DNA of 64,000 nucleotides from G963676655 sp963678305 (GCA_963678305.2 CAXXVV010000013.1:271606-335605); one strand, 5' to 3'; positions 9,097-17,311 are shown, counted from the stretch's first letter. Numbers and translations are program-made. Notes: generated from the letters alone by a model not told the origin.

Positions 9097-9375
9097 ATGA
9101 TTGACCAATTATTACAGATAATCAATGAGCAAAGATGTAAAGTGCCTTTTCATAATTGGTATAATTACAATCAGGAGTGTCAAAGCTATATTGATGAAAT
9201 TATCCAATCACCTGGCAGATTTCAAGAGCTAACTGATAAGCTTTGGCAACGCATTCAATTCTATCAGTCTTTTTTCCGGCCTTCATTACCACCGTTACTT
9301 TGTCGGTTTCATAATGAAAGCAATGAACAATATATCAATCGTATTTATGAAAAAGGGGGATATCATGCCTGGTGA
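9097..9375 (+). CDS. Hypothetical phage protein (92 aa)
   Basis: Not recognised. An alpha-helical, aromatic-rich protein (HNWYNYNQE, RIQFYQSFFRPSLPPLL) without membrane segment or signal. The start overlaps the last inverted TATGGAGCAGAT element, whose ggag also serves as a ribosome site. The end overlaps the PD-(D/E)XK nuclease by 11 nt. If the preceding region is an origin or control element, this gene would be the first product read from it. Confidence 0.55.
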   Translation: MIDQLLQIINEQRCKVPFHNWYNYNQECQSYIDEIIQSPGRFQELTDKLWQRIQFYQSFFRPSLPPLLCRFHNESNEQYINRIYEKGGYHAW

Positions 9376-10126
9376 TGCACAAGCCAAAAATCCAAGAGGA
9401 AAAACAATTTATTTTACTGAAGCCGATCACCGGTATATTGACGATGAAGGAATTGAATATACTTCTGTGACCACTCTTCTTGATGAATTCTTTCCAAAGT
9501 TTGATGCAGAAACAAATGCATCCAGAATTGCGGCACGTGATAATGTCTCTAAAGAAGATATTCTTGCTAAATGGAATGATAAGAAAGTCAAGGCCGCTGA
9601 TTATGGTACTCGCGTTCATGAAAATGCTGAAAGTCTTGTTTTAGGTAGACTACTTCATCAACCCAATAATGATAAAGAGGCTTATGCTTTTGCCGCGGTT
9701 AAAGAGTTTGTTTCTTCTCTTACTTATGCCAATGCTGATATCAGAACAGAGCAAATAGTATTTTCAGAGCGTCTCAGGATTGCCGGTTCTATTGATCTGC
9801 TTTGTTACATTCAAGAAACCGATCAGATTTATCTCAGTGATTACAAAACTAATGAAAAGATCACTTATGAAGGTTTTCGCGGTGAAATGGCTCTGGCTCC
9901 TATCCAACATATACCGGCATCCAAGTATCACAAATATGCTTTACAACTGAATATGTATGAGTTTTTACTTAAACTTGAAGATTGGGTTCCTAATGTCTCA
10001 ATTCAAAAAGACTTGATATTCATACCACCATTCAGTAATTATCAGATCATTAATTTACCTGATATGATCGAAATTCCAAATATGTTAATTCACTGGCTGA
10101 CTAAAGATTACAACGTACCATTTTAA
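9365..10126 (+). CDS. PD-(D/E)XK nuclease, RecB/Cas4-like
   Basis: Nuclease of the PD-(D/E)XK superfamily. The core is readable: RVHENAE (early helix) near residue 80, GSIDLLC with the first catalytic Asp near 143, DYKTNEK with the D-x-K pair near 162, and QLNMYEFLL (the Q-x-x-x-Y helix of RecB-type enzymes) near 200. The start at 9365 follows aaaggggga; an upstream in-frame ATG at 9314 lacks such a site. Length of 253 residues is usual for phage exonucleases of this group. It likely works with the annealing protein or in genome processing. Confidence 0.8.
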   Translation: MPGDAQAKNPRGKTIYFTEADHRYIDDEGIEYTSVTTLLDEFFPKFDAETNASRIAARDNVSKEDILAKWNDKKVKAADYGTRVHENAESLVLGRLLHQPNNDKEAYAFAAVKEFVSSLTYANADIRTEQIVFSERLRIAGSIDLLCYIQETDQIYLSDYKTNEKITYEGFRGEMALAPIQHIPASKYHKYALQLNMYEFLLKLEDWVPNVSIQKDLIFIPPFSNYQIINLPDMIEIPNMLIHWLTKDYNVPF

Positions 10127-10135
10127 AGGAGGATT

Positions 10136-10528
10136 ATGTACGAAAAAGAGCTTGAAGGCGTATCTCCAGAGGTTCGCGAACAAATTGAAACCGTTTTAAA
10201 GCAACACCCGGAGTTACGCGTTAATCAATTGACCTATTTCCAACAACAAGCAAGTCACAAAGCAAAGAGTAATGAATCAGATGTTGTTATTATCCCTATG
10301 CTGGATGCCATTGTTGATTGTGCTAATAATAACCTGGCTAGATTCAGAATCATGTCATATTGGATTAGACATTACGACTGCCGGCCTATTATCCCGGGTA
10401 ATCGTATCATGTCTGATATGGCTAAACACTTCGGATACTCCACTAAGACCATTAAACGGCATGTCGAGACTATCTCAGATCATCATATCATAGGGCAAGT
10501 CCTAAAATATCATAAGAAAGAGGTTTAA
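10136..10528 (+). CDS. Small helix-turn-helix protein, possible replication accessory
   Basis: The C-terminal 40 residues (MSDMAKHFGYSTKTIKRHVE and onward) look like a helix-turn-helix of the kind found at the start of phage replication initiator or regulator proteins. The N-terminal half is helical and unrecognised. A very strong ribosome site (aaaggaggatt) precedes the ATG. It sits between the nuclease and another small gene in the early region. It could bind the repeat region at 8.8-9.1 kb, but that is only a guess. Confidence 0.5.
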   Translation: MYEKELEGVSPEVREQIETVLKQHPELRVNQLTYFQQQASHKAKSNESDVVIIPMLDAIVDCANNNLARFRIMSYWIRHYDCRPIIPGNRIMSDMAKHFGYSTKTIKRHVETISDHHIIGQVLKYHKKEV

Positions 10529-10915
10529 ATGACTGTTAGAAGCGAAAAGAAAGCAGCAATGCAACGAATACTGGATAAAGCAGGGTTCAAGACATTCAGA
10601 TTGTATCAAACCGGTGATAAGCTCTATGCTATGCTTATTATTGCCTTTAATCGTATGTGTCCAGGTAATCCACTTAAGGCTTATTGGACAATGATTAATC
10701 ACTTACAGAACATCAGAAGAGGTAGAATTATTGACTCTACTAAGTGGAAGAGGTTTGAGCTTGACGATACGGAGACAGAGGCACTGACGCAGATGATCAG
10801 CGATTCATGTACTGACATTCGTCTCAATGGGGTGTGTCCATTATGCGGTGGACCTTTACACGATGCTTTGAATACTGATAAAGTCACAGCTATCACCACA
10901 GTTAACGAGGATTGA
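10529..10915 (+). CDS. Hypothetical phage protein with CPLCGG knuckle (128 aa)
   Basis: Not recognised. Mostly helical and basic, with a CPLCGGPLHD knuckle near residue 103. The second ligand pair of a full zinc ribbon is not obvious in the sequence, so metal binding is uncertain. The ATG directly follows the stop of the helix-turn-helix gene, so both are probably co-translated. Confidence 0.55.
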   Translation: MTVRSEKKAAMQRILDKAGFKTFRLYQTGDKLYAMLIIAFNRMCPGNPLKAYWTMINHLQNIRRGRIIDSTKWKRFELDDTETEALTQMISDSCTDIRLNGVCPLCGGPLHDALNTDKVTAITTVNED

Positions 10916-10967
10916 GCGTAATGCGCTACGTTTCTAATGTAGAGGTCTGGTCTAATCATGGGTTAAA

Positions 10968-11011
10968 GGGGGTGGGGGTAGCGACCTCGGCGGGGGCTGT
11001 GGCGGTGGGGG
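10968..11011 (+). other. Four G5 runs, possible G-quadruplex
   Basis: Four runs of exactly five G lie at 10968-10972, 10974-10978, 10992-10996 and 11007-11011, in a genome stretch that is otherwise AT-rich. Loop lengths are 1, 13 and 10. They fall inside a 37-codon reading frame (10921-11034) that encodes a Val/Gly-rich peptide without an evident ribosome site and that I do not accept as a gene with confidence. The stretch separates the replication block from the small accessory genes. Confidence 0.5.
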
Positions 11012-11064
11012 TATACCAGAGAGTTTTTTATTAAAAAATCAATTTGTAATACAGGAGAAAAATA

Positions 11065-11250
11065 ATGATTACAGTTGAAGATATTCTTCAGAGATCAATT
11101 AAGGAGATGGGTGGAGATGGGTTATGCAATCCAGATCATGAATGTGTAGTTGCAAAACTTAATAAAAAAGATGGACTGTATTATCCTTTGGAATTAGGCA
11201 AAATGCGATCTTTTGAGAAGCCTTGTTTTTATGAAGATAAAACAAATTAA
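11065..11250 (+). CDS. Small conserved-type phage protein (61 aa)
   Basis: Starts MITVEDILQRSIKEMGGDGL and carries CNPDHEC, a pattern I associate with many small phage proteins of unknown role that begin with a GADGLCN-type segment and one or two Cys pairs. The Cys residues may bind metal. A clear aggag lies 7-8 nt upstream of the ATG. First of a run of short genes separated by small gaps, unlike the overlapping genes of the replication block. Confidence 0.6.
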   Translation: MITVEDILQRSIKEMGGDGLCNPDHECVVAKLNKKDGLYYPLELGKMRSFEKPCFYEDKTN

Positions 11251-11362
11251 TAAAAAAATATCTATTTAAGCGTCTTAATGGCCAGTCTTAATAGTCAGGT
11301 ACTTACAATAAATTAAGTTATTAATAGATTATTGATATAACAAAAATACAGGAGAAAAAACA

Positions 11363-11677
11363 ATGATTCGATTTCAAATTCAATCCGCACTTAATGAGCG
11401 TAAAAGGGGTTTTCAAGTTTGGATTGGTAACCCCGAAGAGAATTTATTTTGCACGTCAGTTGAAATGCAAAAATATTCAGAAGGTGAGTATGTCCCTAAT
11501 TGCATGGTTCTGCAAAAAGAAGAGTTGCAGGATATCATGAATGAACTATGGCGGCATGGTATTCGTCCTTCTCTTCCATTAGGTGAACAAAGTAATACGA
11601 TATCGGCGATGGAAGATCATATGAATACTCTGAAAGATGTTATGAATAGAACTTTGAAAGTAATTTTGAAAGAATGA
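11363..11677 (+). CDS. Hypothetical phage protein (104 aa)
   Basis: Not recognised. A soluble protein with a beta-rich first half (IRFQIQSALNERKRGFQVWI) and a helical C-terminus. It has its own aggagaa ribosome site and is preceded by a 112-bp non-coding gap with a TGGCCAGT motif that recurs before the next gene. Its place next to an Acb2/Tad1-like gene makes a counter-defence or early host-takeover role possible, without direct evidence. Confidence 0.55.
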   Translation: MIRFQIQSALNERKRGFQVWIGNPEENLFCTSVEMQKYSEGEYVPNCMVLQKEELQDIMNELWRHGIRPSLPLGEQSNTISAMEDHMNTLKDVMNRTLKVILKE

Positions 11678-11744
11678 TTTTAATGCCATTCCTGGCCAGT
11701 GTTGATAATAAATGATTTACAAAAAAAGATAAAGGAGAAATTAA

Positions 11745-12113
11745 ATGAGAACTGTTAAAATTGGAAGTCGGAATTATACCGAAATTTGTGTATTAGATAA
11801 TCCCGGCGCTGGCGGTGCATGTCATAAATATATAATAGAGCCTGTGTTGCCATTAAATGGAAGTGATGATTTTTCCCCATTTGCTACTGTTAATTTTCAG
11901 AATGGCCCGATTAAAGAAAACGGCGTAAACGGCTGTCATCAGGAAGACTTGATTGCAATTGTGCTTGATCGCTTGCAGTCGTTTCAAGATGGTGATTATG
12001 CCTGCCGTGAAAATGAAAAGGCTATTGAGAAACTGGAAGAGGCTTTGATGTGGTTGCGGAAACGTACACAAGATCGTATTGACCGTGGTGTTGAGGGAAC
12101 AAGTAAAAAATAA
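11745..12113 (+). CDS. Acb2/Tad1-like cyclic nucleotide sponge (anti-defence)
   Basis: Probably binds and sequesters the nucleotide signals of CBASS or Thoeris defence. The protein has two parts. Residues 1-62 are beta-rich with NPGAGGACHKY and NFQNGPIKENGVNG. Residues 65-118 form two helices with DLIAIVLDRLQSFQ, ACRENEKAIEKLEEAL, and a closing WLRKRTQDRIDRGVEGT. The second part matches my memory of the Acb2/Tad1 hairpin domain, and the added beta region points to the Tad1 branch (signal gcADPR, and cyclic tri- or dinucleotides in some members). The gene has its own aaaggag ribosome site and lies in a block of small accessory genes. Family membership was not checked by search; ligand specificity is unknown. 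Confidence 0.7.
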   Translation: MRTVKIGSRNYTEICVLDNPGAGGACHKYIIEPVLPLNGSDDFSPFATVNFQNGPIKENGVNGCHQEDLIAIVLDRLQSFQDGDYACRENEKAIEKLEEALMWLRKRTQDRIDRGVEGTSKK

Positions 12114-12127
12114 AATGAGGTATCATA

Positions 12128-12391
12128 ATGCCAAAGATGTATAAGAAAAGGCCGTATCCGATACAGGCGGTTCAGTTGTTGAAAGACAATCGCGATGAAG
12201 TAGTGGAATTTCTCGGAGATAGGTTAATTGTTTATAGAAATGCAGAAACCGAAGAACCTCATTGCATTTTCCGGTTTGGTAAGCGCAACTGGACTGTTAA
12301 GATGGGTGACTACATAGTTAAAACTGGCACGATGAATTTATTTTTCTGTGTCAGACAAGAGAATTTTGAACGTGAATACGAGGTGATGTGA
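12128..12391 (+). CDS. Small phage protein of the 'AVQ...GDYIV' type (87 aa)
   Basis: Pattern known from many phages: a basic start (KKRPYPIQAVQL), then VKMGDYIVKTG and a closing FERE-Y-E-V, often found as short single-domain proteins between replication and packaging genes. Function is not established. It begins 15 nt after the Acb2/Tad1-like gene and overlaps the next start (TGATG), so all three are probably read together. Confidence 0.6.
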   Translation: MPKMYKKRPYPIQAVQLLKDNRDEVVEFLGDRLIVYRNAETEEPHCIFRFGKRNWTVKMGDYIVKTGTMNLFFCVRQENFEREYEVM

Positions 12392-12591
12392 TGATTAATA
12401 TTATTCCTGTCAAGGATAATCACCCTCATATAGTTTCTGATGCATGTGATTGTTCACCTAAAATACATATTGAAAATGATGTCAAAATTGTAATACATAA
12501 TGCTTATGACCAGCGTGAAATAATAGAAGAAGCAATAGTCAAGGCTGATATTGATAATTTTAGCTTTGGCGGCTGGAAGGTAGTAAAATGA
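12391..12591 (+). CDS. Small phage protein with CDCSP and HNAYDxRE motifs (66 aa)
   Basis: Begins MINIIPVKDNHPH, then CDCSPKI and VIHNAYDQRE. I recognise this layout (early His, CxCxP, then an HNxxDxRE segment) from small phage proteins of unknown role. Start chosen at ATG 12391, which overlaps the previous stop as TGATG and follows gagg; a GTG at 12388 would add one residue. The Cys and His residues could bind metal. Confidence 0.55.
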   Translation: MINIIPVKDNHPHIVSDACDCSPKIHIENDVKIVIHNAYDQREIIEEAIVKADIDNFSFGGWKVVK

Positions 12592-13082
12592 TTAAATGGT
12601 TTAAGCGGTTATTTATTAGTTGGGAATATGGCAAAATTGATGGCTTATGGGATGGTCGGTATAATCGTTATACTGGAGAAATTTATATAAGAGCTTTCGG
12701 CTGTAATGAACATTTCCCTCTTGTAGGTAAAAACCATAAATATTTTGAAACAAAAAATGGAAAATATTTAATTTACCAAGGCAAGGTGAATATCAAAGAT
12801 ATTTGCTGTGAAGATGTTGAAGAATATCTAAACGAAATCACTGGTTATCTTGTGACAGTCTTAGAAGAAAACGGATATCTAACTGTGATTATAGAAGGAA
12901 TCATTAATTTATTTACAGATATTGAAGATAAAATTTTGATCTATAGAATTGATTACCAGCCAAATATTGTTTTTATGCAAAGGAAACAAATGGGATATAA
13001 CCGATTTAAATTGTTAACTATAAAACAATGTCTACATAAATTCAAAGAAATGGAAGCCAATGAGGTCGGTCAGGATAAATAA
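12588..13082 (+). CDS. Hypothetical phage protein (164 aa)
   Basis: Not recognised. Soluble, rich in aromatic residues (WEYGKIDGLWDGRYNRYTG at the start) with a mixed alpha/beta look. It overlaps the gene before by 4 nt (ATGA-type) and the gene after by 23 nt. No catalytic motif seen. Confidence 0.55.
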   Translation: MIKWFKRLFISWEYGKIDGLWDGRYNRYTGEIYIRAFGCNEHFPLVGKNHKYFETKNGKYLIYQGKVNIKDICCEDVEEYLNEITGYLVTVLEENGYLTVIIEGIINLFTDIEDKILIYRIDYQPNIVFMQRKQMGYNRFKLLTIKQCLHKFKEMEANEVGQDK

Positions 13083-13422
13083 AGAGCTGTATGCGGCGGT
13101 GCTGGATATAAGTTGTCTTCCGGCTGGACAGTTTATCACCAGGAGTGTTAACCGATATTTAAAAGGCGGTTTTGCAAGTGTGGTAAAAGTCGCGAAAAAA
13201 GAATTTACCACACTTGGACGAACTACAGAAGCATTGAAATTGAATGTTCCGAAAATGAAATCGGATGAAATAAATATAGCCGTAATGTGCGGTGTTGTGT
13301 ATGCCCGGCAAAAGACAAAAGAATTTACTCCTTCAGAGGAGTGTCTTGCAAATATGCGGCATATGGAAGAGTGTCAAAAGAACTTAATTAGATATCAAGA
13401 TAAATATTTTGGAGGTAACTAA
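13060..13422 (+). CDS. Hypothetical protein, possibly ribbon-helix-helix-like
   Basis: The first 35 residues (VRINKELYAAVLDI then GQFITRSVNRYLKGG) resemble a ribbon-helix-helix DNA-binding domain: one strand followed by two helices. The rest is unrecognised and helical. It overlaps its upstream neighbour. Another RHH-like gene (13507) lies just downstream, so the two may be related regulators or DNA-packaging factors. Confidence 0.45.
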   Translation: MRSVRINKELYAAVLDISCLPAGQFITRSVNRYLKGGFASVVKVAKKEFTTLGRTTEALKLNVPKMKSDEINIAVMCGVVYARQKTKEFTPSEECLANMRHMEECQKNLIRYQDKYFGGN

Positions 13423-13517
13423 TGACAAATATTATTCGTTGCGTGAATTGCAAACGAATCTTTAATTTAAAATTGCATTTCAGGTGTCCGCATTGTGGGG
13501 TGAAACATGGCAACTAA
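13422..13517 (+). CDS. 31-residue zinc-ribbon microprotein
   Basis: A short frame with ATG at 13422, placed 9 nt after ggagg (13411-13415 region) and ending at 13517. It encodes RCVNCKRIF and FRCPHCG, two CxxC knuckles 12 residues apart, a full zinc ribbon in 31 residues. The size and layout recall the Com-type zinc-finger translational regulators of Mu-like phages. It overlaps the next gene by 11 nt, which would allow translational coupling to that gene. It is too short for most gene finders. Confidence 0.55.
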   Translation: MTNIIRCVNCKRIFNLKLHFRCPHCGVKHGN

Positions 13518-14112
13518 AGTTATTTCCTTACGGATTGAAGATGATCTTCTTGAGAAGGTTGACGCGGCGGCTGGAAAGAAACGGCGCAATCAATGGTGCA
13601 TTCAGGCTTTTAGAAATGAGCTTAATGATGATGGGCGCGATAAACCTTCCGCAAAAGAAACGATTGTCAAGCAGGAAAGCGAACGCCAGATGGATGAATT
13701 GCTTGACAATCATCTTCTTAATGTTATGCGAGATCGTAATGTATTAGAGAATCTGTCTGATGCTGAACTTGCAAAAATGATAGCTCAACGAGCGCCAAAG
13801 CATAAGAATGCAGATGAAGAGCTTACGCGAGAGGCTTTGAGTTTAACAAATTCATTAAAGCTATTGCCTGAAACTGACAACATCTGTGCGGAGCTTAGTA
13901 AAGCAAAACATGAAGTTGAGAAACTTAAGCATGAAAAAATAATGCAAGCGGCGGTCATGGACGCTTTACGTAAAAAACTAATGAAGCAGGATAAAGAAGC
14001 GGCTGAAGCTTTTATCAAGGCGTGTCAAGAAATGGAGAATAGGTGTAATGCATTTGCCCGGCATGGTGGCATACGCGGTATTGACTTTGAAGATTTGAAG
14101 GCTGGAATATGA
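13507..14112 (+). CDS. RHH-domain coiled-coil protein, candidate small terminase
   Basis: Residues 1-45 (VISLRIEDDLLEKVDAAAGK, then RNQWCIQAFRNEL) look like a ribbon-helix-helix DNA-binding domain. The remainder is a long charged coiled coil (ELSKAKHEVEKLKHEKI region and KKLMKQDKEAAEAF). Its stop overlaps the large terminase start by ATGA, the usual place of the small terminase subunit, which recognises the packaging site. No classic TerS family is recognised; an unrelated regulator remains possible. Confidence 0.5.
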   Translation: MATKVISLRIEDDLLEKVDAAAGKKRRNQWCIQAFRNELNDDGRDKPSAKETIVKQESERQMDELLDNHLLNVMRDRNVLENLSDAELAKMIAQRAPKHKNADEELTREALSLTNSLKLLPETDNICAELSKAKHEVEKLKHEKIMQAAVMDALRKKLMKQDKEAAEAFIKACQEMENRCNAFARHGGIRGIDFEDLKAGI

Positions 14113-15623
14113 GATTGTCACAAATACAACTTGATAAAATGCAAAAAGATTTAGCGTTCTGGATTAAGCGCTGGTCTGAGTATCCATTGGCATATGTCAT
14201 AGAATGTGTCGGGGATATTCCAACATATCAGCAAGCAGAAATTCTAAACGCAGTCCCCGAATACCGCTTTGTATCCGGGGTTAGTGGTCACGGTATTGGT
14301 AAATCAAAATTAACCGGCTGGATGGTTAACTGGTATCTTGATTGTCACGCCAGACCGGGAAGGTTGACCAGGGTTCCGATTACTGGAGCCGGTGGAAGTC
14401 AGCTAAACAGTACAATGTGGGCAGAAGTAAATACCGTCAACGATGCGAAATGGCCTTTTCTTGGAAAGCGGTATAAGATCAATGACGAAATGATGTATTG
14501 TCTGGAATCGCCTAAAACATGGTTTGCTGTATTGCGTACTGCACGTGTTGAGAATCCTGATGCACTACAGGGGTTTCATGAATGTTTCTTTGTCATAGAT
14601 GAAGGTAGTGCGGTTCCAGACAAGATATTTGAAGTAGCCAGGGGAGCAATGGGAGACCCCGGAAGTTATGGGCTTATGCTTGGTAATCCTACGCGAACCA
14701 GCGGTTATATGTATGAAGCACATCATAATCCTGATAGCGTCTGGCATTGTATGCAGTTCTCCAGTGAAGATTCTATAGCCGAAGAAGAATATAGCTATGA
14801 CTATGTAGACCCTATGGGTAATATCATTACCATTACACACAATGGCAGACAAACCCGGAAATGGGTTAAGGATATGAAAACCGAGTTTGGCGAAAACTCA
14901 AATGTTTACAGGATTCGTGTATTAGGCAAATTTGCGAATGAATCTCAAGACTTAGTAGTTGAATCCCGCTGGTTAAATGATATTGAAAATAATCCCAAGA
15001 ATGCAGAAAATGCAAAGCATTTAAAAATAATGGGTGTTGATGTCGGATATACAAGTGATCCCTCTGGTGCGGTTATACGTCAAGGAATGGAGATATATCA
15101 TATTGAAGAATGGAAGTGTAATGGCGATACAACAATAACGGAAGATAAAGTTATTAAGCTTCAAGAAGAATTTGAATGTGATAAAATTGGAGTTGACCCA
15201 ATTGGTGTTGGAGCTGGAGTATATGATAATCTACGAAAAAAAGGGTTGCCGGTATATAAAGCTGATGTTCGTGAAGTCGCGCCTACACCGAACGATGCAA
15301 AATGCGACAAGTTACGTGACTGGCTTTGGTGGAAATGCCGTCATTTCTTTCAAAAATGCACGGTACATATTAATAGCTCAATTAACTCTGATACTTTAAA
15401 AAAACTCAAAAAAGAAGTTTGCTATCCAACATACACAACCGAAGGTAATAAGCTTAAAGTTGAAAGTAAAAAAGACATGAAAAAGCGGGGGCTTAAAAGC
15501 CCTAATATTGCTGACGCTTTGAATATTACTTTTCTCCAAGATTTTCCTAAAGAAGTTGTAAAACATAATCCCAAAAACAAGAGGAAAAAGAAGCGTAAGC
15601 GGAATAACTTTAAAACCGTGTAA
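14109..15623 (+). CDS. terL: Terminase large subunit
   Basis: ATP-driven packaging motor and headful or site nuclease. ATPase: Walker A SGHGIGKSK near residue 60 and Walker B FFVIDEGSA near 160, followed by LGNPTRTSG (coupling motif). Nuclease: RNase H-like GVDVGYTSDPSG near 308, GVDPIGVGAG near 360 and SPNIADALN near the C-terminus, giving the acidic triad. The end is a very basic tail (KKRKRNNF). Length of 504 residues is typical. It starts inside the stop of the RHH protein and precedes the portal, as in most tailed phages. Confidence 0.93.
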   Translation: MRLSQIQLDKMQKDLAFWIKRWSEYPLAYVIECVGDIPTYQQAEILNAVPEYRFVSGVSGHGIGKSKLTGWMVNWYLDCHARPGRLTRVPITGAGGSQLNSTMWAEVNTVNDAKWPFLGKRYKINDEMMYCLESPKTWFAVLRTARVENPDALQGFHECFFVIDEGSAVPDKIFEVARGAMGDPGSYGLMLGNPTRTSGYMYEAHHNPDSVWHCMQFSSEDSIAEEEYSYDYVDPMGNIITITHNGRQTRKWVKDMKTEFGENSNVYRIRVLGKFANESQDLVVESRWLNDIENNPKNAENAKHLKIMGVDVGYTSDPSGAVIRQGMEIYHIEEWKCNGDTTITEDKVIKLQEEFECDKIGVDPIGVGAGVYDNLRKKGLPVYKADVREVAPTPNDAKCDKLRDWLWWKCRHFFQKCTVHINSSINSDTLKKLKKEVCYPTYTTEGNKLKVESKKDMKKRGLKSPNIADALNITFLQDFPKEVVKHNPKNKRKKKRKRNNFKTV

Positions 15624-15682
15624 GGTCAAACTGTCCAGTATTTCTGTATATATAAAAGATTTTTACTTTAACAGGGATACAT

Positions 15683-17311
15683 ATGGCAGAATTAAACGCA
15701 AGACATCGCTTCCATCGTTTTCTGGTTGAAGCTTCATTGCGCGAAAGTAAATGGCGCGAGAACAATAACATAGCTTTCAATTATTATGACGGCGAACAAT
15801 GGACGGAAGATGAAGAGGCTACTATTGAGGAACGTGGTCAACAGGCTACAGTTCTGAATATGATACGCCCGATTATCGACCTGGTGTTGTCGGTTGAAGT
15901 TGAAAAGCGCATTGATCTGCAAGTTATTCCCCAAGAGAAGAGTGATGAGGAAAAAGCAAAGCTTCTTACAATTCTACTCAAACATGTAAGCGATCAGAGT
16001 GATGCTGATTTCTATATGTCTCAATCTTTTCGTGATGGCTTAATTGGTGGTCGGGGCTGGACATATGTAAATGTGTATAGCGATGACACTGATAAAAATC
16101 AAATTGAATTAAATTGGGTTCCCTGGGAAGAAGTTTATATTGACCCCCATCATCGCAAGCCTGACGGTTCTGATGCAAGGTATATGATTCGCGTTGTCTG
16201 GATGGACCGCGATGAAGTAAAAGAGCGTTGGCCAGAGAAGGCAGAAGAAATTGACAATTGCTTTTATGCTGATGACTACAAAGGTACTGAATATGAAGCT
16301 CAGACCTCAATGGGTGAACGGCAAATTGAATACTATGATGGTAAAACACAACGCATAAAACTTTGTCACTGCTGGTATAAAGACGCGAAAAAGAACATAC
16401 GCTACTGCTTGTTTTCTGATGAAGTATTTCTGATCGGCAGTAAGGATGGAGAAAATCCAGAGCCGTATGGAATTAATATGTATCCGCTTATTCCGTTTTA
16501 TTCTTTCCGAACTCATAAAGGAGACCCAAAAGGGTTAGTTGATTTTCTTACAGATGCGCAAGATCAAATCAATAAGCTTAACAGTAAATTCCTTTGGAAT
16601 TTAAGCGCGAACCGCTTAATGGCAGAATCAAGCGCGGCTGATGATTTGGAAGAAGTAAGGGAACAATGGAATAGGCCAGATGGGATGGCTGTTCTCAACG
16701 ATGGTGGGTTAGGTAAAATAAAGAGTGAGGATAATCTTCGCGAATGTTCTTTTCTTGCTAACCATATGCAATTTCTTTATATGATGATGCAGAGAACCAG
16801 CGGCACAAATGATTCAATGACCGGGTTAGGTGGAACAAATGAACGTTCCGCACAGCAACAGGCGAACCGGATATTGCAGGGGGCCAGTATTCAAACCAGG
16901 ATACTGGAGAATCTACATTTCAGTAAAAAGCGTATTGCAAAAGTTGTACTGCGCCTCATGGGAAAATATTACACTGATGAACGAGTTGTCAGGATAACTA
17001 AGCCGAATGGGGAAAGTGATTATTACAATCTAAATCAACCAGATGATTTTAACGAAGAAACAGGCGAGATAACCTACTTGAACCAGATTGGCGACACATT
17101 GAAATATGATGTTAAACTCAAAGCTGTGCCGCCGTTTACTGCAATACGCGAAAGAACTATGATGCTATTCTCTGAAATTACGAAAACTGGAGCCTTCCCC
17201 CCGCAAATTGCAGGGAAGATCATGTTAATGCTTTCCGATATTCCGGAAAAACAAGAGCTTATTGCTGAACTTGAGCAATTTATGACGGCACAGCCTCCAG
17301 TAGCACAATGA
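15683..17311 (+). CDS. Portal protein, P22 type
   Basis: Forms the dodecameric ring at the packaging vertex. The start (RHRFHRFLVEASLRESKWRE, then FNYYDGEQW) and GLIGGRGWTYV with WEEVYIDPHHRKPDGSDARY are characteristic of P22-family portals, in which the molecule begins with helices carrying W and YDG motifs. Length 542 is shorter than P22 gp1 (725) because the long C-terminal barrel is missing or reduced. A 59-bp gap separates it from terL. It is followed by scaffold and capsid in the standard order. Confidence 0.87.
   Translation: MAELNARHRFHRFLVEASLRESKWRENNNIAFNYYDGEQWTEDEEATIEERGQQATVLNMIRPIIDLVLSVEVEKRIDLQVIPQEKSDEEKAKLLTILLKHVSDQSDADFYMSQSFRDGLIGGRGWTYVNVYSDDTDKNQIELNWVPWEEVYIDPHHRKPDGSDARYMIRVVWMDRDEVKERWPEKAEEIDNCFYADDYKGTEYEAQTSMGERQIEYYDGKTQRIKLCHCWYKDAKKNIRYCLFSDEVFLIGSKDGENPEPYGINMYPLIPFYSFRTHKGDPKGLVDFLTDAQDQINKLNSKFLWNLSANRLMAESSAADDLEEVREQWNRPDGMAVLNDGGLGKIKSEDNLRECSFLANHMQFLYMMMQRTSGTNDSMTGLGGTNERSAQQQANRILQGASIQTRILENLHFSKKRIAKVVLRLMGKYYTDERVVRITKPNGESDYYNLNQPDDFNEETGEITYLNQIGDTLKYDVKLKAVPPFTAIRERTMMLFSEITKTGAFPPQIAGKIMLMLSDIPEKQELIAELEQFMTAQPPVAQ

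Noticed and set aside
8681..9100. 139-codon frame over the repeat region
   Set aside because: Its only starts lie inside the primase end, it runs through 62-bp repeats that shift frame between copies, and the composition is atypical.
10921..11034. 37-codon frame around the G-runs
   Set aside because: No ribosome site and a Val/Gly-rich product dictated by the G-runs; kept only as part of the G-rich element.
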